Assembly (NCBI RefSeq): GCF_000156235.1
Contig: NZ_DS996809.1
Coordinates: 445,313-509,312, forward strand
DNA length: 64,000 nt
Origin: Pseudovibrio sp000156235
GTDB lineage: Bacteria > Pseudomonadota > Alphaproteobacteria > Rhizobiales > Stappiaceae
Reading direction: 5' to 3'
This document shows positions 16,546 through 25,667 of this stretch, piece by piece (the first letter of the stretch is position 1; every line of letters starts with the position of its first letter). Under the pieces are notes generated by a model that had not been told where the DNA came from, did no database searches, and saw only the letters and a program-made list of their open reading frames with translations. The position numbers were made by a program, and so were the translations under genes.

Positions 16546-16561
16546 GCAGGTTATAACCTGC
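16546..16561. repeat. 16-bp perfect palindrome
   Basis: GCAGGTTATAACCTGC reads the same on both strands. It lies 64 bases after the lipid kinase and 187 bases before the PilZ gene, in a 265-base AT-rich gap. It may be an operator; no regulator can be assigned. Confidence 0.5.
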
Positions 16562-16747
16562 ACGTCACCCTTACATATTTTAGAGTTGAAACTTTTCCAA
16601 TTTAGCTCGTGAAATGAGTAGCTTAAGCAATGTACGCTACCTGGTCACGCGTTAACATCTGCGCAATATATAGTTGATACTGCGTATGTAAGTTTCCAAA
16701 CTAACGATTCTAGTTATTGCATTTTTGACGTAAAGGCCGGCGGTCTC

Positions 16748-17035
16748 ATGATGTTGCCTCGACCGAAACTTTTAGAGATAGAAAACAGAGGCCATAAACG
16801 GCATTCCTGCCACTGGCCTGCAGTGTTGTTTACAGACAACTTCAACCGATCCTGTGTGATTGAGGACATCAGCAATGGCGGATGCCGTTTGCTGGTCAAC
16901 ACGGGCAAGTTGACTTCAGGGTCTAGCGTGAAGATTCAGGTGCCAGCCCGCAAGCTTTCGTTCACGGGCAAGATTGTCTGGCTTCACTGCGAAGAAGCAG
17001 GCATCAAGTTCACGTCCAAACCTGCTCGCCTTTGA
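16748..17035 (+). CDS. Single-domain PilZ protein (cyclic-di-GMP receptor)
   Basis: A 95-residue protein that is essentially one PilZ domain. Both cyclic-di-GMP signatures are present: RGHKR (RxxxR, residues 14-18) and DISNGG (D/NxSxxG). A beta-barrel follows (SSVKIQVPARKLSFTGKIVW). Such proteins change conformation on binding cyclic-di-GMP and act through partner proteins in motility or exopolysaccharide control. It stands alone, 15 bases from a convergent carboxypeptidase gene, and about 1.3 kb from a large EAL-domain gene. Two ATGs are adjacent at the start (16748 and 16751). Confidence 0.88.
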   Translation: MMLPRPKLLEIENRGHKRHSCHWPAVLFTDNFNRSCVIEDISNGGCRLLVNTGKLTSGSSVKIQVPARKLSFTGKIVWLHCEEAGIKFTSKPARL

Positions 17036-17050
17036 GCGTAGCTGGGTGAG

Positions 17051-18109
17051 TTACTGTGGTTTAGGCGTTGGCAGCGGGCTTCCAAAACCGATCGCAACCT
17101 TCCATGTACGGATGCTGTAGCTTTTGTGCTCTGTGCGGGCTTTCAGGTAGCTCTTGTTCTTGCCGATCCCCATTGGGTAGCGCTTGTTCTGTTGCGCTTC
17201 GTAGGCTTTGCTTTGGCTGGTGCAAATCCGTTTGCGCATGTCTTCAGGCTGCCGCTGCAGGTCGTTTGCAATATCCTCGAGCTGTTGACCATTTGGTCCC
17301 AACTCTCCAGTCATAGCCTCAGTCAGAAGTTTTGCAGCCCGTTCGCTGCGTTCCCGCCCGGTTGTTGCTCCGAGTACGACGGCCATATAGCGCTGCCCTC
17401 CCCGGTCTGTCAGTGCAACGATGTTACGGCCCGAGGAACAAACAAAGCCTGTCTTCATACCAACGGTTCCCGGCAGTCTTGTGAGCAACTCATTGAAGGA
17501 TGTGATTGCCTTGCCATCAATGGTGACTTTCGATGTGGCGAACACGTCGTGATACTGCGGGTAACCTAGGTAGATTTCTCGCGCCAGTACGGCCAGATCA
17601 CGGGCGGATGTTTGCTGGGTGGCATCAAACAATCCATTGGCATTGGCAAAATGGCTGGCTGTCATGCCAAGGCGCCGTGCTGTGGCATTCATCCGCTGCA
17701 CAAAGGCCTCTTCGCTGCCGGCAACGCTCTCTGCAAGTGCAACGGCAACATCATTGGCTGACCCGACAAGAACCGCATAAATGGCATCTTGCAGCGTCAT
17801 GACGCTTCCGACCTTCAGGCCCGACTTCAAAGAGGCCTGCCTCATTGCCCATGGCGACATCACCACAGACGTTTCGTGGTCGATTTCTCTGTTTGCAAGA
17901 GCTTCGAAGGTGACAAGCGCTGTCATCAGCTTGGTAGTAGAAGCCGGATACCACGGATCGCCAGCATCTTCCGCATAGAGCACACTCTGCGTGTCCAGAT
18001 TCAGCAGCAAGGATGGTGTGGCACTTGCTGGTGCGAGGCTACCATATGAAATCAGGATCAGGCCCAGAGCGGCGTGCACTTTTCGACACGCATTACCAAA
18101 ACAAAACAT
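17051..18109 (-). CDS. D-alanyl-D-alanine carboxypeptidase, peptidase family S11
   Basis: A 352-residue penicillin-binding protein with a signal peptide (cleavage likely after APASA, near residue 30). The catalytic triad motifs are STTK (S57, K60), SAN (117-119) and KTG (219-221). It trims the terminal D-alanine of peptidoglycan in the periplasm. The C-terminal tail, from about residue 290, is basic and Gln-rich with no PBP5 C-terminal domain or amphipathic anchor evident. Some alphaproteobacterial homologues end in a SPOR domain; this one does not appear to. Confidence 0.93.
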   Translation of the reverse strand: MFCFGNACRKVHAALGLILISYGSLAPASATPSLLLNLDTQSVLYAEDAGDPWYPASTTKLMTALVTFEALANREIDHETSVVMSPWAMRQASLKSGLKVGSVMTLQDAIYAVLVGSANDVAVALAESVAGSEEAFVQRMNATARRLGMTASHFANANGLFDATQQTSARDLAVLAREIYLGYPQYHDVFATSKVTIDGKAITSFNELLTRLPGTVGMKTGFVCSSGRNIVALTDRGGQRYMAVVLGATTGRERSERAAKLLTEAMTGELGPNGQQLEDIANDLQRQPEDMRKRICTSQSKAYEAQQNKRYPMGIGKNKSYLKARTEHKSYSIRTWKVAIGFGSPLPTPKPQ

Positions 18110-18245
18110 GCAGCTATTAAACTCAGATAAGGAAAAGAGAGCCGGACCAGATGCCCTTAGAAAATTGCCTCGAGTGTGTCACCACCTGAGTTATTCAGAG
18201 AATACACAGAGGTGAATGATCAAAATTTCTCCAGCAATGCTGCTA

Positions 18246-18290
18246 AAGCCGAGTGATCACAAAATTCCCTTGTAACCACTCGGAGCCTTT
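18246..18290 (-). terminator. Weak terminator-like hairpin after the GGDEF/EAL gene
   Basis: CCGAGTG and CACTCGG arms with inner ACAA/TTGT pairs and a following GGAGCC/GGCTTT region. The T-run is poor. It sits just downstream of the EAL gene stop on the minus strand. Confidence 0.35.
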
Positions 18291-18308
18291 TGGCTTTGAC
18301 AGCCCGTG

Positions 18309-21233
18309 TTAGCTCTGATTACTGCGGTCCTGCTGAGCGAACTGCTCTTTGAGCATGCGGCCAGCTTCAGCAGCGCGCATTGGCTGACCGAAGTGGAAGC
18401 CCTGCACGTACTCGCAGCCCAGCTGGAACAGCTCCAGCGCGTCGGATTCAGTTTCAGCGCCTTCAGCAACCACTTCCATGCCAAGATCATGGCCCAGTGC
18501 AACGATGGTGCGCAGGATGACAGGGCGTGCGCTCTGGCCGTTTGGACGGACGAAGGACTGGTCGATCTTGATGGTGTCGAACTGGAAGCGCTGCAGGTAG
18601 CTCAGGGATGAATAGCCGGTGCCGAAGTCATCAAGAGACAGACCAGCACCCAGACCTTTCAGGCGTTCAAGAACCTGCACGGAGAATTCTGGGTTCTGCA
18701 TGACCAGAGACTCGGTCAGTTCCAGCTTCAGGGAGCCCGGAGTGAGCGCGGTGCGTGCCAGAACAGCTTTCACATCGTTGATCAGATCAGGCTTCAGCAG
18801 CTGGCGGCTTGAGATGTTTACGGAGACAAACAGCGGCAGAGCGTGTTTAAACTCGCGTTGCCATTGTGCCAGCTGACGCGCGCCTTTTTCCATCACACGT
18901 AGACCGAGCTCGTTGATCAGGCCGCTTTGCTCAGCAACCGGAATAAACTCGGATGGTGGGATCAGGCCGCGGCTTGGGTGTTCCCAGCGCGCCAGAGCTT
19001 CGAAGCCCGCAGTGGTCTTATCAGACAGACGCACGATTGGCTGGAAGACAACCTTGATCTCATCTTTCTCAAGAGCGGAGCGCAGGTCGTTGTCCAGAGC
19101 AAGTGTATTGCTGGCCACTGGCTTCAGTGTCGGGCGGAAGATCTCAATGCGGTCCCCACCAAGGCGCTTGGCGTGGTTGAGTGCGATTTCAGCATCGCGC
19201 ATCAGATCCGTTGCTTTTTCAGGGCCACCGTCAAAGATTGAAGCACCAATGGACGCCGTCAGGAACACTTCCTGATCGCCAAAGGTGACTGGTGTACGCA
19301 GAGACTTGCGCAGCTCATCTGCAAAGGAAGCAATACGGGTTGCGTCCTGCTCAGAGATCATGAGCACCGCGAAGGTGTCTGCGGAGATGCGAGACAGGGA
19401 GTCCTGTGGCTTGATCAAACGAGACAGGCGACGCGCTGCGGTGAGCAGCATGGAGTCACCAGCGGTCTGGCCGATGCTGTCGTTGACCTGCTTGAAGCGG
19501 TCGAGGTCGATCAGGATCACAGTTGGGTTGCCGCTGCCTTCTGCTCTGGAGCGAGCCAGCGCAGCGACGAGACGGTCCATGAACAGTTCGCGGTTTGGCA
19601 GGCCGGTCAGATTGTCATGCACGGCATCGTGCATCAGGCGTTCTTCAGCGGTCTTCTGCGAGGTGATGTCCAGCAGCGTACCAACGCAGCGGATGACTTC
19701 CCCATCAGAGCCGAGCACCGGACGGGCGCGCATCTTGAACCAGCGGTAATGGCCGTCTTCTCCACGGAGGCGGAACGCCTGATTGACGCGGCCACGGCGG
19801 TGGTCGATTACAGCATCCAGAGTGCCACGGAACAGGTCACGATCCTGCGGGTGCAGAATTTCGAGCCAGAGGCGCGCGGGTCCATCCAGGAGGCCCGGCT
19901 TGATGCCAAGCGCTTCTTCAAGGCCGCCGCTGGTGTGAATCTTGTCACGGTCCACATCCCAGTCCCAGATGATGTCGCCTGAGCCTGTCAGAGCCAGCGC
20001 GCGGCGCTCAACATCGCTCACCACGGAGTGGGAGAGACCGGAGCCAGCAAAGGCGTGCTGCATGACCGTGAAGCCGAGTAGCAGAACAAAGAGAACGAGA
20101 CCACCTGCCAAAGCTGGCTGCACCAGATCGCTCTGCAGCATGCCGGTTGTTGCCATCCATGCTGCAAACAGCCATGCGAGGAACAGGAACCATGTCGGCA
20201 GCAGCATAATCGCGCGCTCAAACCCACGGACGGTGAGCATCAGAATGACGCCAAAGCCAGCAATCGCCACACCGCCCATCAGGATACGAGAGATACCCGC
20301 TGCGATGGTTGGGTCCCAAAGGGCCAGACCGAACAGGCTGATCACTGTGATGAACAGGCCAATGGCAAGGTGCGTGTAATGAATGTGCCAGCGGTTAAGG
20401 CCGAGATAGGCGTAAAGGAAAACCACAAGGGCGGCTGTCAGACTGATCTCCGCGACCGCTCGATAAAGCTGGTCATCCCCCAGCGTTCGCCCGAAGACCA
20501 AATTCCAGAACCCGAAGTCGATACACAAATAGACCAGAACAGCCCATGCAAGCGCTGCTGTCGCTGGGAACAGGACGGTTCCCTTCACCACAAACAGGAT
20601 AGTGAGGAACAGCGCTAGCAGGCCTGCGATACCAAGCACAATACCGCGGTAAAGCGTATAGGCGTTGATGTTGTCCTTGTAGGCCTCAGGCTTCCAAAGG
20701 CGGATTTCCGGCAGGCTTGGGGTGTTCACTTCTGCAATGAAAGTTACGTTTGCACCTGGATCCAGCGTGATGCGGTAGATGTCGGCTTCGGTGCTGCGCT
20801 CGCGGATTGGCGGGATGCCCTGACTCGGTGTCAGGGAGACGATGCGGCGCTGTCCAAGGTCCGGCACCAGCACACCACCGCCGGTCATCTTGTAGTACGG
20901 CGCAACAAGCAAGCGGTCGATCTGCTCTTCACCCGGGTTGGAGAGTGCGAACACAGCCCAGGAGCTGGCGGTATCATCAACGGAGCGCACCTCGATGCGG
21001 CGGACGATGCCATCAGAATCTGGAGCGGTGGAGACCTGAATGCTTTTACTGGTGTTTGGATAGATATCGACAGAGCCGGTCAGATCGAGTGCATCAACGT
21101 CCTTCGGGACGACAATCGCCTCCAAAGCTAGAGCTTGTGATGCAACCACAATGAGCAGGAGAGCGCTTAACAGAACAGCCTGAATAACGTTCTGCATGCG
21201 CTGACAATAAGTCCCTGACACCGGCTTCTCCAC
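18309..21233 (-). CDS. Membrane-bound cyclic-di-GMP phosphodiesterase with 7TM sensor, PAS and degenerate GGDEF
   Basis: A 974-residue protein. Order: signal/anchor helix (15-35), a periplasmic domain (about 40-190), seven hydrophobic helices (about 195-395, 7TMR-DISM-like), a PAS/PAC sensor (410-530), GGDEF (535-695) and EAL (710-960). The GGDEF site reads SADTF at 617-621, so cyclase activity is unlikely. The EAL site looks complete: E745 in EALARW, VNIS, ELTES, DDFGTGYSS, KIDQSF, AEGAET and QGFHFGQP. I infer a phosphodiesterase that lowers cyclic-di-GMP in response to a periplasmic or membrane cue. A second ATG at residue 13 is an alternative start. Monocistronic. Confidence 0.93.
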   Translation of the reverse strand: MEKPVSGTYCQRMQNVIQAVLLSALLLIVVASQALALEAIVVPKDVDALDLTGSVDIYPNTSKSIQVSTAPDSDGIVRRIEVRSVDDTASSWAVFALSNPGEEQIDRLLVAPYYKMTGGGVLVPDLGQRRIVSLTPSQGIPPIRERSTEADIYRITLDPGANVTFIAEVNTPSLPEIRLWKPEAYKDNINAYTLYRGIVLGIAGLLALFLTILFVVKGTVLFPATAALAWAVLVYLCIDFGFWNLVFGRTLGDDQLYRAVAEISLTAALVVFLYAYLGLNRWHIHYTHLAIGLFITVISLFGLALWDPTIAAGISRILMGGVAIAGFGVILMLTVRGFERAIMLLPTWFLFLAWLFAAWMATTGMLQSDLVQPALAGGLVLFVLLLGFTVMQHAFAGSGLSHSVVSDVERRALALTGSGDIIWDWDVDRDKIHTSGGLEEALGIKPGLLDGPARLWLEILHPQDRDLFRGTLDAVIDHRRGRVNQAFRLRGEDGHYRWFKMRARPVLGSDGEVIRCVGTLLDITSQKTAEERLMHDAVHDNLTGLPNRELFMDRLVAALARSRAEGSGNPTVILIDLDRFKQVNDSIGQTAGDSMLLTAARRLSRLIKPQDSLSRISADTFAVLMISEQDATRIASFADELRKSLRTPVTFGDQEVFLTASIGASIFDGGPEKATDLMRDAEIALNHAKRLGGDRIEIFRPTLKPVASNTLALDNDLRSALEKDEIKVVFQPIVRLSDKTTAGFEALARWEHPSRGLIPPSEFIPVAEQSGLINELGLRVMEKGARQLAQWQREFKHALPLFVSVNISSRQLLKPDLINDVKAVLARTALTPGSLKLELTESLVMQNPEFSVQVLERLKGLGAGLSLDDFGTGYSSLSYLQRFQFDTIKIDQSFVRPNGQSARPVILRTIVALGHDLGMEVVAEGAETESDALELFQLGCEYVQGFHFGQPMRAAEAGRMLKEQFAQQDRSNQS

Positions 21234-21299
21234 GATAACGAAAAATTAACTGAATTCCTTGCCAAGATCATTACATCGTCAAGGCGCCAGTTTCATGGT

Positions 21300-21947
21300 T
21301 CAAGCATGTGTTACAGGCAATTTATCCCCATCTGCCTCTGATTGTGGCAGCACTTTGGCTGGTAAAGGCGCAGAATCCCGGATTTTGCCAAACAAAATAT
21401 GGTCTTGCCACATTCCGTTGATGAACAAATAGGAAGGTGCGTAACCCAATTCAGAGAATCCGACCTTTGTTAAAAGTGCTCTGGAGACTTCATTGGAGGG
21501 TAAGCAGGCGGCTTCGATACGATGCAAGTGCAGATCATTGAAGCAGAAGCAGCAGACCCGTGTGACCGCTTCTTTCATGTACCCACTACCTGCAAACTGA
21601 GCGCCCATCCAATAGCCCAATGAGGTTGCCTGCGCGACACCGCGTCGGACATTGGAGAGGTTTAGGCCACCCAGCAGCTCATCCGTATCCCGATTGAACA
21701 GGAAGAATGGATAGTGAGAACCTTCGCGTATGTTGCGATTGTAGCGACGGATGCGTTTGCGAAAGGACGTCTTGGTCAGGTCATCGGCTGGCCATGTCGG
21801 TTCCCATGGCTGCAGAAAGTCTCTGCTGCGTGCGCGAAGATCAGCCCATTGGGCGAAGTCCGCCATGGAGGGTGCGCGCAGATAGAGGCGCTGGGTGGTC
21901 AGAGTCGCAAGAGACTGGGGAGATGTGCTTGTTTTAAAAAATGACAC
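21300..21947 (-). CDS. GNAT N-acetyltransferase, RimJ/RimL-like
   Basis: A 215-residue protein of the acetyltransferase_3 type. It has the N-terminal LTTQRLYLRAPSMADFAQWADLR pattern, the sheet around ELLGGLNLSNVRRG, then the acetyl-CoA region GYWMGAQFAGSGYMKEAV and the family ending RALLTKVGFSELGYAP. The canonical pyrophosphate loop Q/RxxGxG/A is approximated by FAGSGY. Relatives acetylate ribosomal protein N termini or other amines. It lies directly downstream of the M16 peptidase gene (65-base gap), so it may be the last gene of thrC-M16-GNAT. Confidence 0.88.
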   Translation of the reverse strand: MSFFKTSTSPQSLATLTTQRLYLRAPSMADFAQWADLRARSRDFLQPWEPTWPADDLTKTSFRKRIRRYNRNIREGSHYPFFLFNRDTDELLGGLNLSNVRRGVAQATSLGYWMGAQFAGSGYMKEAVTRVCCFCFNDLHLHRIEAACLPSNEVSRALLTKVGFSELGYAPSYLFINGMWQDHILFGKIRDSAPLPAKVLPQSEADGDKLPVTHA

Positions 21948-22011
21948 AGCTTCTCTCCCCTCTAAACTAGAGCTCCATTATGCAGAAAGCGTAGCCTGAA
22001 ATGCAACAGGC

Positions 22012-23283
22012 TTATGCCTTGATGCCAGCCAAACGCTCTTTTAGTTCAGCATAATTTAGCATAGGTGCCTTCGGTCCAACCTTCACAAATGTGGGATTGT
22101 CGGTGGCAAACAGCTTTTCAGCCAGCACCTGCAATCGATCAGCAGAAACGGCGTTGAGGCGCTTCTCCAGCTCTTCGATCGCAACCGGATGACCGTAGAT
22201 CATCACCTGACGCGCCAGCTGTCCTGCACGTGCTGCTGGGCTTTCCAGAGCCATCAGCAAGCCGGAGCGCAGCTGTGCTTTAGCGCGGGACACTTCCTTC
22301 TCAGAAACACCTTTTGCGATCTCTTTCAGCTGATCGACAAGCACTTCTGTCAGTTCAGCGGCGTCTTCCGGTCCGGTTGCAGCATGCACGCCAAAGAAGC
22401 CAGTGTCTGCGAAGGCCCAATGGAAGGCATAGACAGAGTAGCAAAGGCCGCGCTTTTCACGCACTTCCTGGAAGAGGCGCGAGGACATGCCACCGCCAAG
22501 GATGGAAGCCAGCACCTGAACGGCGTAATAATCTTCGTGCTCGTAAGGCAAGCCTTCGAAACCGAGGATGATCTGCAGTTCCTGCAGGTCGCGCTCAATG
22601 GCGCCTTCCCCGCCCACATACTGAGCCAGATTGTCTTCATCCGGTGCAGAGTTGGAAAGCTTGGAGAAGTTGGCTCTTGCCAGATCTACAAGCGCTTCAT
22701 GCTCTACAGCACCTGCTGCGGCGAGTACCATGTCGGATGCGGTGTACTTGCGCTCAACGTACTGGCGGATCGCGTCTGCGGAGAAGCCGTTTACGGTTTC
22801 CGGAGTTCCAAGGATCGGGCGACCGAGTGGCTGGTTTGGCCATGCGGTTTCCAGCAGAACATCAAAGACCTGATCATCAGGCGTGTCCTGTGCAGCGCCA
22901 ATTTCCTGAAGGATAACGTGTTTTTCACGCGCGAGCTCATCAGCATCGATGATGGAGTCCTGCAGGATATCGGAGAGAATATCCAGTCCCAGAGGCACAT
23001 CATCGGCCAGTGTGCGCACGTAGTAATTTGTATGCTCAACACTTGTGGAGGCATTCATCTCGCCGCCAACGGCTTCGATTTCCTCGGCAATCTCGCGGGC
23101 ATTCCGCTTGGTGGTGCCTTTGAATGCCATGTGTTCAAGCAGGTGTGTGATGCCGTTCTCTTGCTCACCTTCTGAGCGGGAGCCAGCTTTCACCCATATC
23201 CCAAGAGCCGTTGTCTTGAGGTACTCCATTTGATCAGTAACTACAGTCAGGCCATTTTCTAGTTTTGTTAGTTTGACCGCCAT
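22012..23283 (-). CDS. M16-family zinc peptidase (processing-peptidase-like)
   Basis: A 423-residue insulinase-type metallopeptidase. The inverted zinc motif HLLEH gives H47, E50 and H51, followed by MAFKGT; the distal ligand is a glutamate in the ELAREKHVILQEI region about 75 residues later. The second, non-catalytic M16 half follows. The size and sequence match the mitochondrial-processing-peptidase-like enzymes of alphaproteobacteria. No signal peptide, so it is probably cytosolic. Its ATG overlaps the thrC stop by one base (TAATG), showing translational coupling. The thrC-M16 pair is widely conserved in this class. Confidence 0.94.
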   Translation of the reverse strand: MAVKLTKLENGLTVVTDQMEYLKTTALGIWVKAGSRSEGEQENGITHLLEHMAFKGTTKRNAREIAEEIEAVGGEMNASTSVEHTNYYVRTLADDVPLGLDILSDILQDSIIDADELAREKHVILQEIGAAQDTPDDQVFDVLLETAWPNQPLGRPILGTPETVNGFSADAIRQYVERKYTASDMVLAAAGAVEHEALVDLARANFSKLSNSAPDEDNLAQYVGGEGAIERDLQELQIILGFEGLPYEHEDYYAVQVLASILGGGMSSRLFQEVREKRGLCYSVYAFHWAFADTGFFGVHAATGPEDAAELTEVLVDQLKEIAKGVSEKEVSRAKAQLRSGLLMALESPAARAGQLARQVMIYGHPVAIEELEKRLNAVSADRLQVLAEKLFATDNPTFVKVGPKAPMLNYAELKERLAGIKA

Positions 23284-24689
23284 TAAACGCCTGCTTTCAC
23301 GGCACGTGCACTGCCTTCAACGAATTTCGCAACTTCCAGAGCATCTGCCGGAAGAACAGAGAATTTCTCTTCGCGTTCCATCAGATCAGACAGGTGGGCT
23401 GGCAGGTCAGGATGGATACCTGATGCACTTTCTACTGCCGCCGGGAACTTGGCCGGATGCGCTGTTGACAGCACGATCATCGGAGTTACGCCGTCATTGT
23501 GCTCTTTGGCTACATGGATTGCGACCGCGGTGTGCGGGTCAAGCAAATAGCCGCTTTCTTTGAGCGTATCAGTGATGGTCTGTGCAGTGTCTTCTTCACT
23601 TGCACGACCAGCAGAGAACTTCTCCTTGATAAAACCTAGGGCTTTTTCGGAGAGAGTGAAGCCGCCGGACTGCTTGAGGCTGTCCATCTGGCTCTTCACA
23701 GTGGCGCTGTCCTTATCGTTCGCCGCAAACAGCAGGCGCTCGAAATTGGAAGACACCTGAATGTCCATGGAAGGTGCAGTGGTAGCTACCACGCCGCGTG
23801 TCTCATAACGACCGGTTTCCAGCGTACGTGCCAGAATGTCGTTGGTGTTGGTCGCGATCACCAGCTTCTCAATTGGCAGACCCATCTGCTGTGCCACATA
23901 GCCAGCGAACACATCACCAAAGTTGCCGGTTGGAACAGTGAAGGACACTTTGCGGTGCGGTGCGCCCAGAGATACTGCGGAGGTGAAGTAATAGACCACC
24001 TGCGCAACGATACGCGCCCAGTTGATGGAGTTTACGCCAGACAGGCCAACACGCTCGCGGAAGGAGAAGTTGTTAAACAGATCCTTCAGGATGCCTTGGC
24101 AGTCGTCAAAGTTGCCTTTGATTGCCAGTGCGTGGATGTTGTCTTCCTTCGCAGTGGTCATCTGACGCTGTTGAACAGGAGAGACACGGCCTTCCGGGAA
24201 GAGAATGAAGACGTCGGTGCGCTCACGGCCGCGGAATGCTTCAATCGCTGCGCCACCAGTGTCGCCAGAAGTAGCGCCAACAATGGTTGCACGAGCACCC
24301 TTCTGTGCAAGAACATAATCCATCAGGCGACCAAGCAGCTGCATTGCAACGTCTTTGAATGCGAGTGTCGGGCCGTGGAAGAGTTCGAGAACGTATGTGT
24401 TTGGAGCTGTCTGGACGAGAGGTGTGACTGCCCTATGCGCAAAGCTTGCGTAGGCTTCGTCAATCATCTGCTTCAGATCGTCATGCGGAATGGAGTCGCC
24501 AACGAATGGCGCAATCACCTTGAGCGCAACCTCGCTGTAAGGCTTTCCAGCAAATCCTGAAATTTCCTCAGTAGATAATTGAGGGAACTCTTTTGGTAGA
24601 TACAAACCGCCGTCGCGTGCCAATCCCGTGAGCAGCACCTCAGAAAAATCGAGTTCTGGTGCATCGCCGCGCGTACTTACATATCTCAC
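23283..24689 (-). CDS. thrC: Threonine synthase
   Basis: A 468-residue PLP enzyme converting O-phosphohomoserine to threonine. It starts MRYVSTRG, as type-II threonine synthases do. The PLP lysine is K112 in PTLAFKDVAMQL; ATSGDTGGAAIEAF and TGNFGDVFAGY are also present. The length is in range. It is the first gene of a leftward unit with the M16 peptidase (1-nt overlap) and probably the GNAT gene. thrB is on the other strand about 8 kb away. Confidence 0.97.
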   Translation of the reverse strand: MRYVSTRGDAPELDFSEVLLTGLARDGGLYLPKEFPQLSTEEISGFAGKPYSEVALKVIAPFVGDSIPHDDLKQMIDEAYASFAHRAVTPLVQTAPNTYVLELFHGPTLAFKDVAMQLLGRLMDYVLAQKGARATIVGATSGDTGGAAIEAFRGRERTDVFILFPEGRVSPVQQRQMTTAKEDNIHALAIKGNFDDCQGILKDLFNNFSFRERVGLSGVNSINWARIVAQVVYYFTSAVSLGAPHRKVSFTVPTGNFGDVFAGYVAQQMGLPIEKLVIATNTNDILARTLETGRYETRGVVATTAPSMDIQVSSNFERLLFAANDKDSATVKSQMDSLKQSGGFTLSEKALGFIKEKFSAGRASEEDTAQTITDTLKESGYLLDPHTAVAIHVAKEHNDGVTPMIVLSTAHPAKFPAAVESASGIHPDLPAHLSDLMEREEKFSVLPADALEVAKFVEGSARAVKAGV

Positions 24690-24879
24690 CGTTACATCCC
24701 TTCTCGCTTAACCTGAATCAGAGTAGTTTCGTGCCGTACCCTATTGGTATTCTTCAGGTTTTCAGCTGGAACCCAAACACAGATTCCCAAATCAGTCGCA
24801 TTTGTGTTTCAAGTGCGCACAGGGAAATAGCAGAAATTTTAAGAAGTTGCACGGCGAAATCTCGTTTAGGCACGTAAGA

Positions 24880-25473
24880 TCATGCGTGACCAATGTCGCT
24901 GGACAGCATTCCCGGATCGATACCAAGAATTTCAAGAGCATTGTGCCACTTCTGATCGCCTTCACCTTCAAAGATCAGCGAAGGATCTGTTTGGCACGTG
25001 AGCCAACCATTGGCCTGCAACTCTGCCTCAAGCTGACCGGGCGCCCAGCCTGCATAGCCAAGTGCCAGAAGGGACTTCTTGGGGCCTTTACCTGCTGCGA
25101 TGGCACGCAACACCTCTACGGTGGCTGTCAGGACAACACCCTCCTCAATCTTGAGGCTGGTTTCTTCCAGGAAGTAATCATCGGAATGAAGAACAAAACC
25201 ACGACCAGCATCAACCGGGCCACCGCGGTACACTTTGCGGTCTGCAATGTCGATGGCCAGCTGGTCATCGTCTTCCTCATCAATGATGTTCAACTGACCT
25301 AAAAGTTGCCCAAATGTGATGTTAGGGGCCGGCTGGTTGAGCACAATCCCCATCGCACCCTCTTCAGAGTGAGCGCACACGTAGATGACGGAATGGGCAA
25401 AACGGCCATCCTCCATTGTGGGCATGGCAATGAGATATTGTCCGTCAATGTAACCCGGTTTTTCACCAGACAT
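24880..25473 (-). CDS. YqgE/AlgH family protein (UPF0301)
   Basis: A 197-residue protein with the family hallmarks: an N-terminal YLIAMPTMEDGRFAHSVIYVCAH, then GAMGIVLNQPAPNI, VYRGGPVDAGRGFVLH and the C-terminal LGYAGWAPGQLEAE. The biochemical role is not established; AlgH in Pseudomonas affects alginate regulation. No membrane segment. It is divergent from the DsbD-like gene across a 194-base region holding several inverted repeats. Confidence 0.93.
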   Translation of the reverse strand: MSGEKPGYIDGQYLIAMPTMEDGRFAHSVIYVCAHSEEGAMGIVLNQPAPNITFGQLLGQLNIIDEEDDDQLAIDIADRKVYRGGPVDAGRGFVLHSDDYFLEETSLKIEEGVVLTATVEVLRAIAAGKGPKKSLLALGYAGWAPGQLEAELQANGWLTCQTDPSLIFEGEGDQKWHNALEILGIDPGMLSSDIGHA

Positions 25474-25505
25474 GTTGGGGGCGCTCTCCTCATGCTTCGA
25501 ACGGA

Positions 25506-25532
25506 TTGCCTCTTACTTGAGTGTAGAGGCAA
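25506..25532. repeat. 8-bp inverted repeat, TTGCCTCT/AGAGGCAA
   Basis: Perfect 8-bp arms around 11 bases (TTGCCTCT at 25506-25513, AGAGGCAA at 25525-25532), 32 bases upstream of the yqgE-like start. A third copy, AGAGGCAAT, is at 25619-25627, close to the divergent gene. Confidence 0.55.
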
Positions 25533-25565
25533 TTATATTATAGGTACTCACGGATTTTTCCGGTG

Positions 25566-25612
25566 ATCAATGATCAGTGAGAAAAACATGGGATTGTTCA
25601 CGGATCATTGAT
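25566..25612. repeat. 10-bp inverted repeat, ATCAATGATC/GATCATTGAT
   Basis: Perfect arms at 25566-25575 and 25603-25612 separated by 27 bases, in the divergent promoter region. The left arm is part of TGATCAATGATCA, two TGATCA palindromes. TCACGGAT occurs twice nearby. This looks like a multi-site operator or a long stem-loop. Confidence 0.5.
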
Positions 25613-25667
25613 TGTCTGAGAGGCAATCTTAATGGGAATTCGAAAAGGGACCGTTTAAATAGACTCT

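Noticed and set aside
22189..23175. 328-residue open frame antisense to the M16 peptidase
   Set aside because: No motif, odd composition, and the M16 motifs are clear on the minus strand.
25564..25576. TGATCAATGATCA as an FNR box
   Set aside because: The half-sites are offset by one base from the TTGAT-N4-ATCAA consensus.
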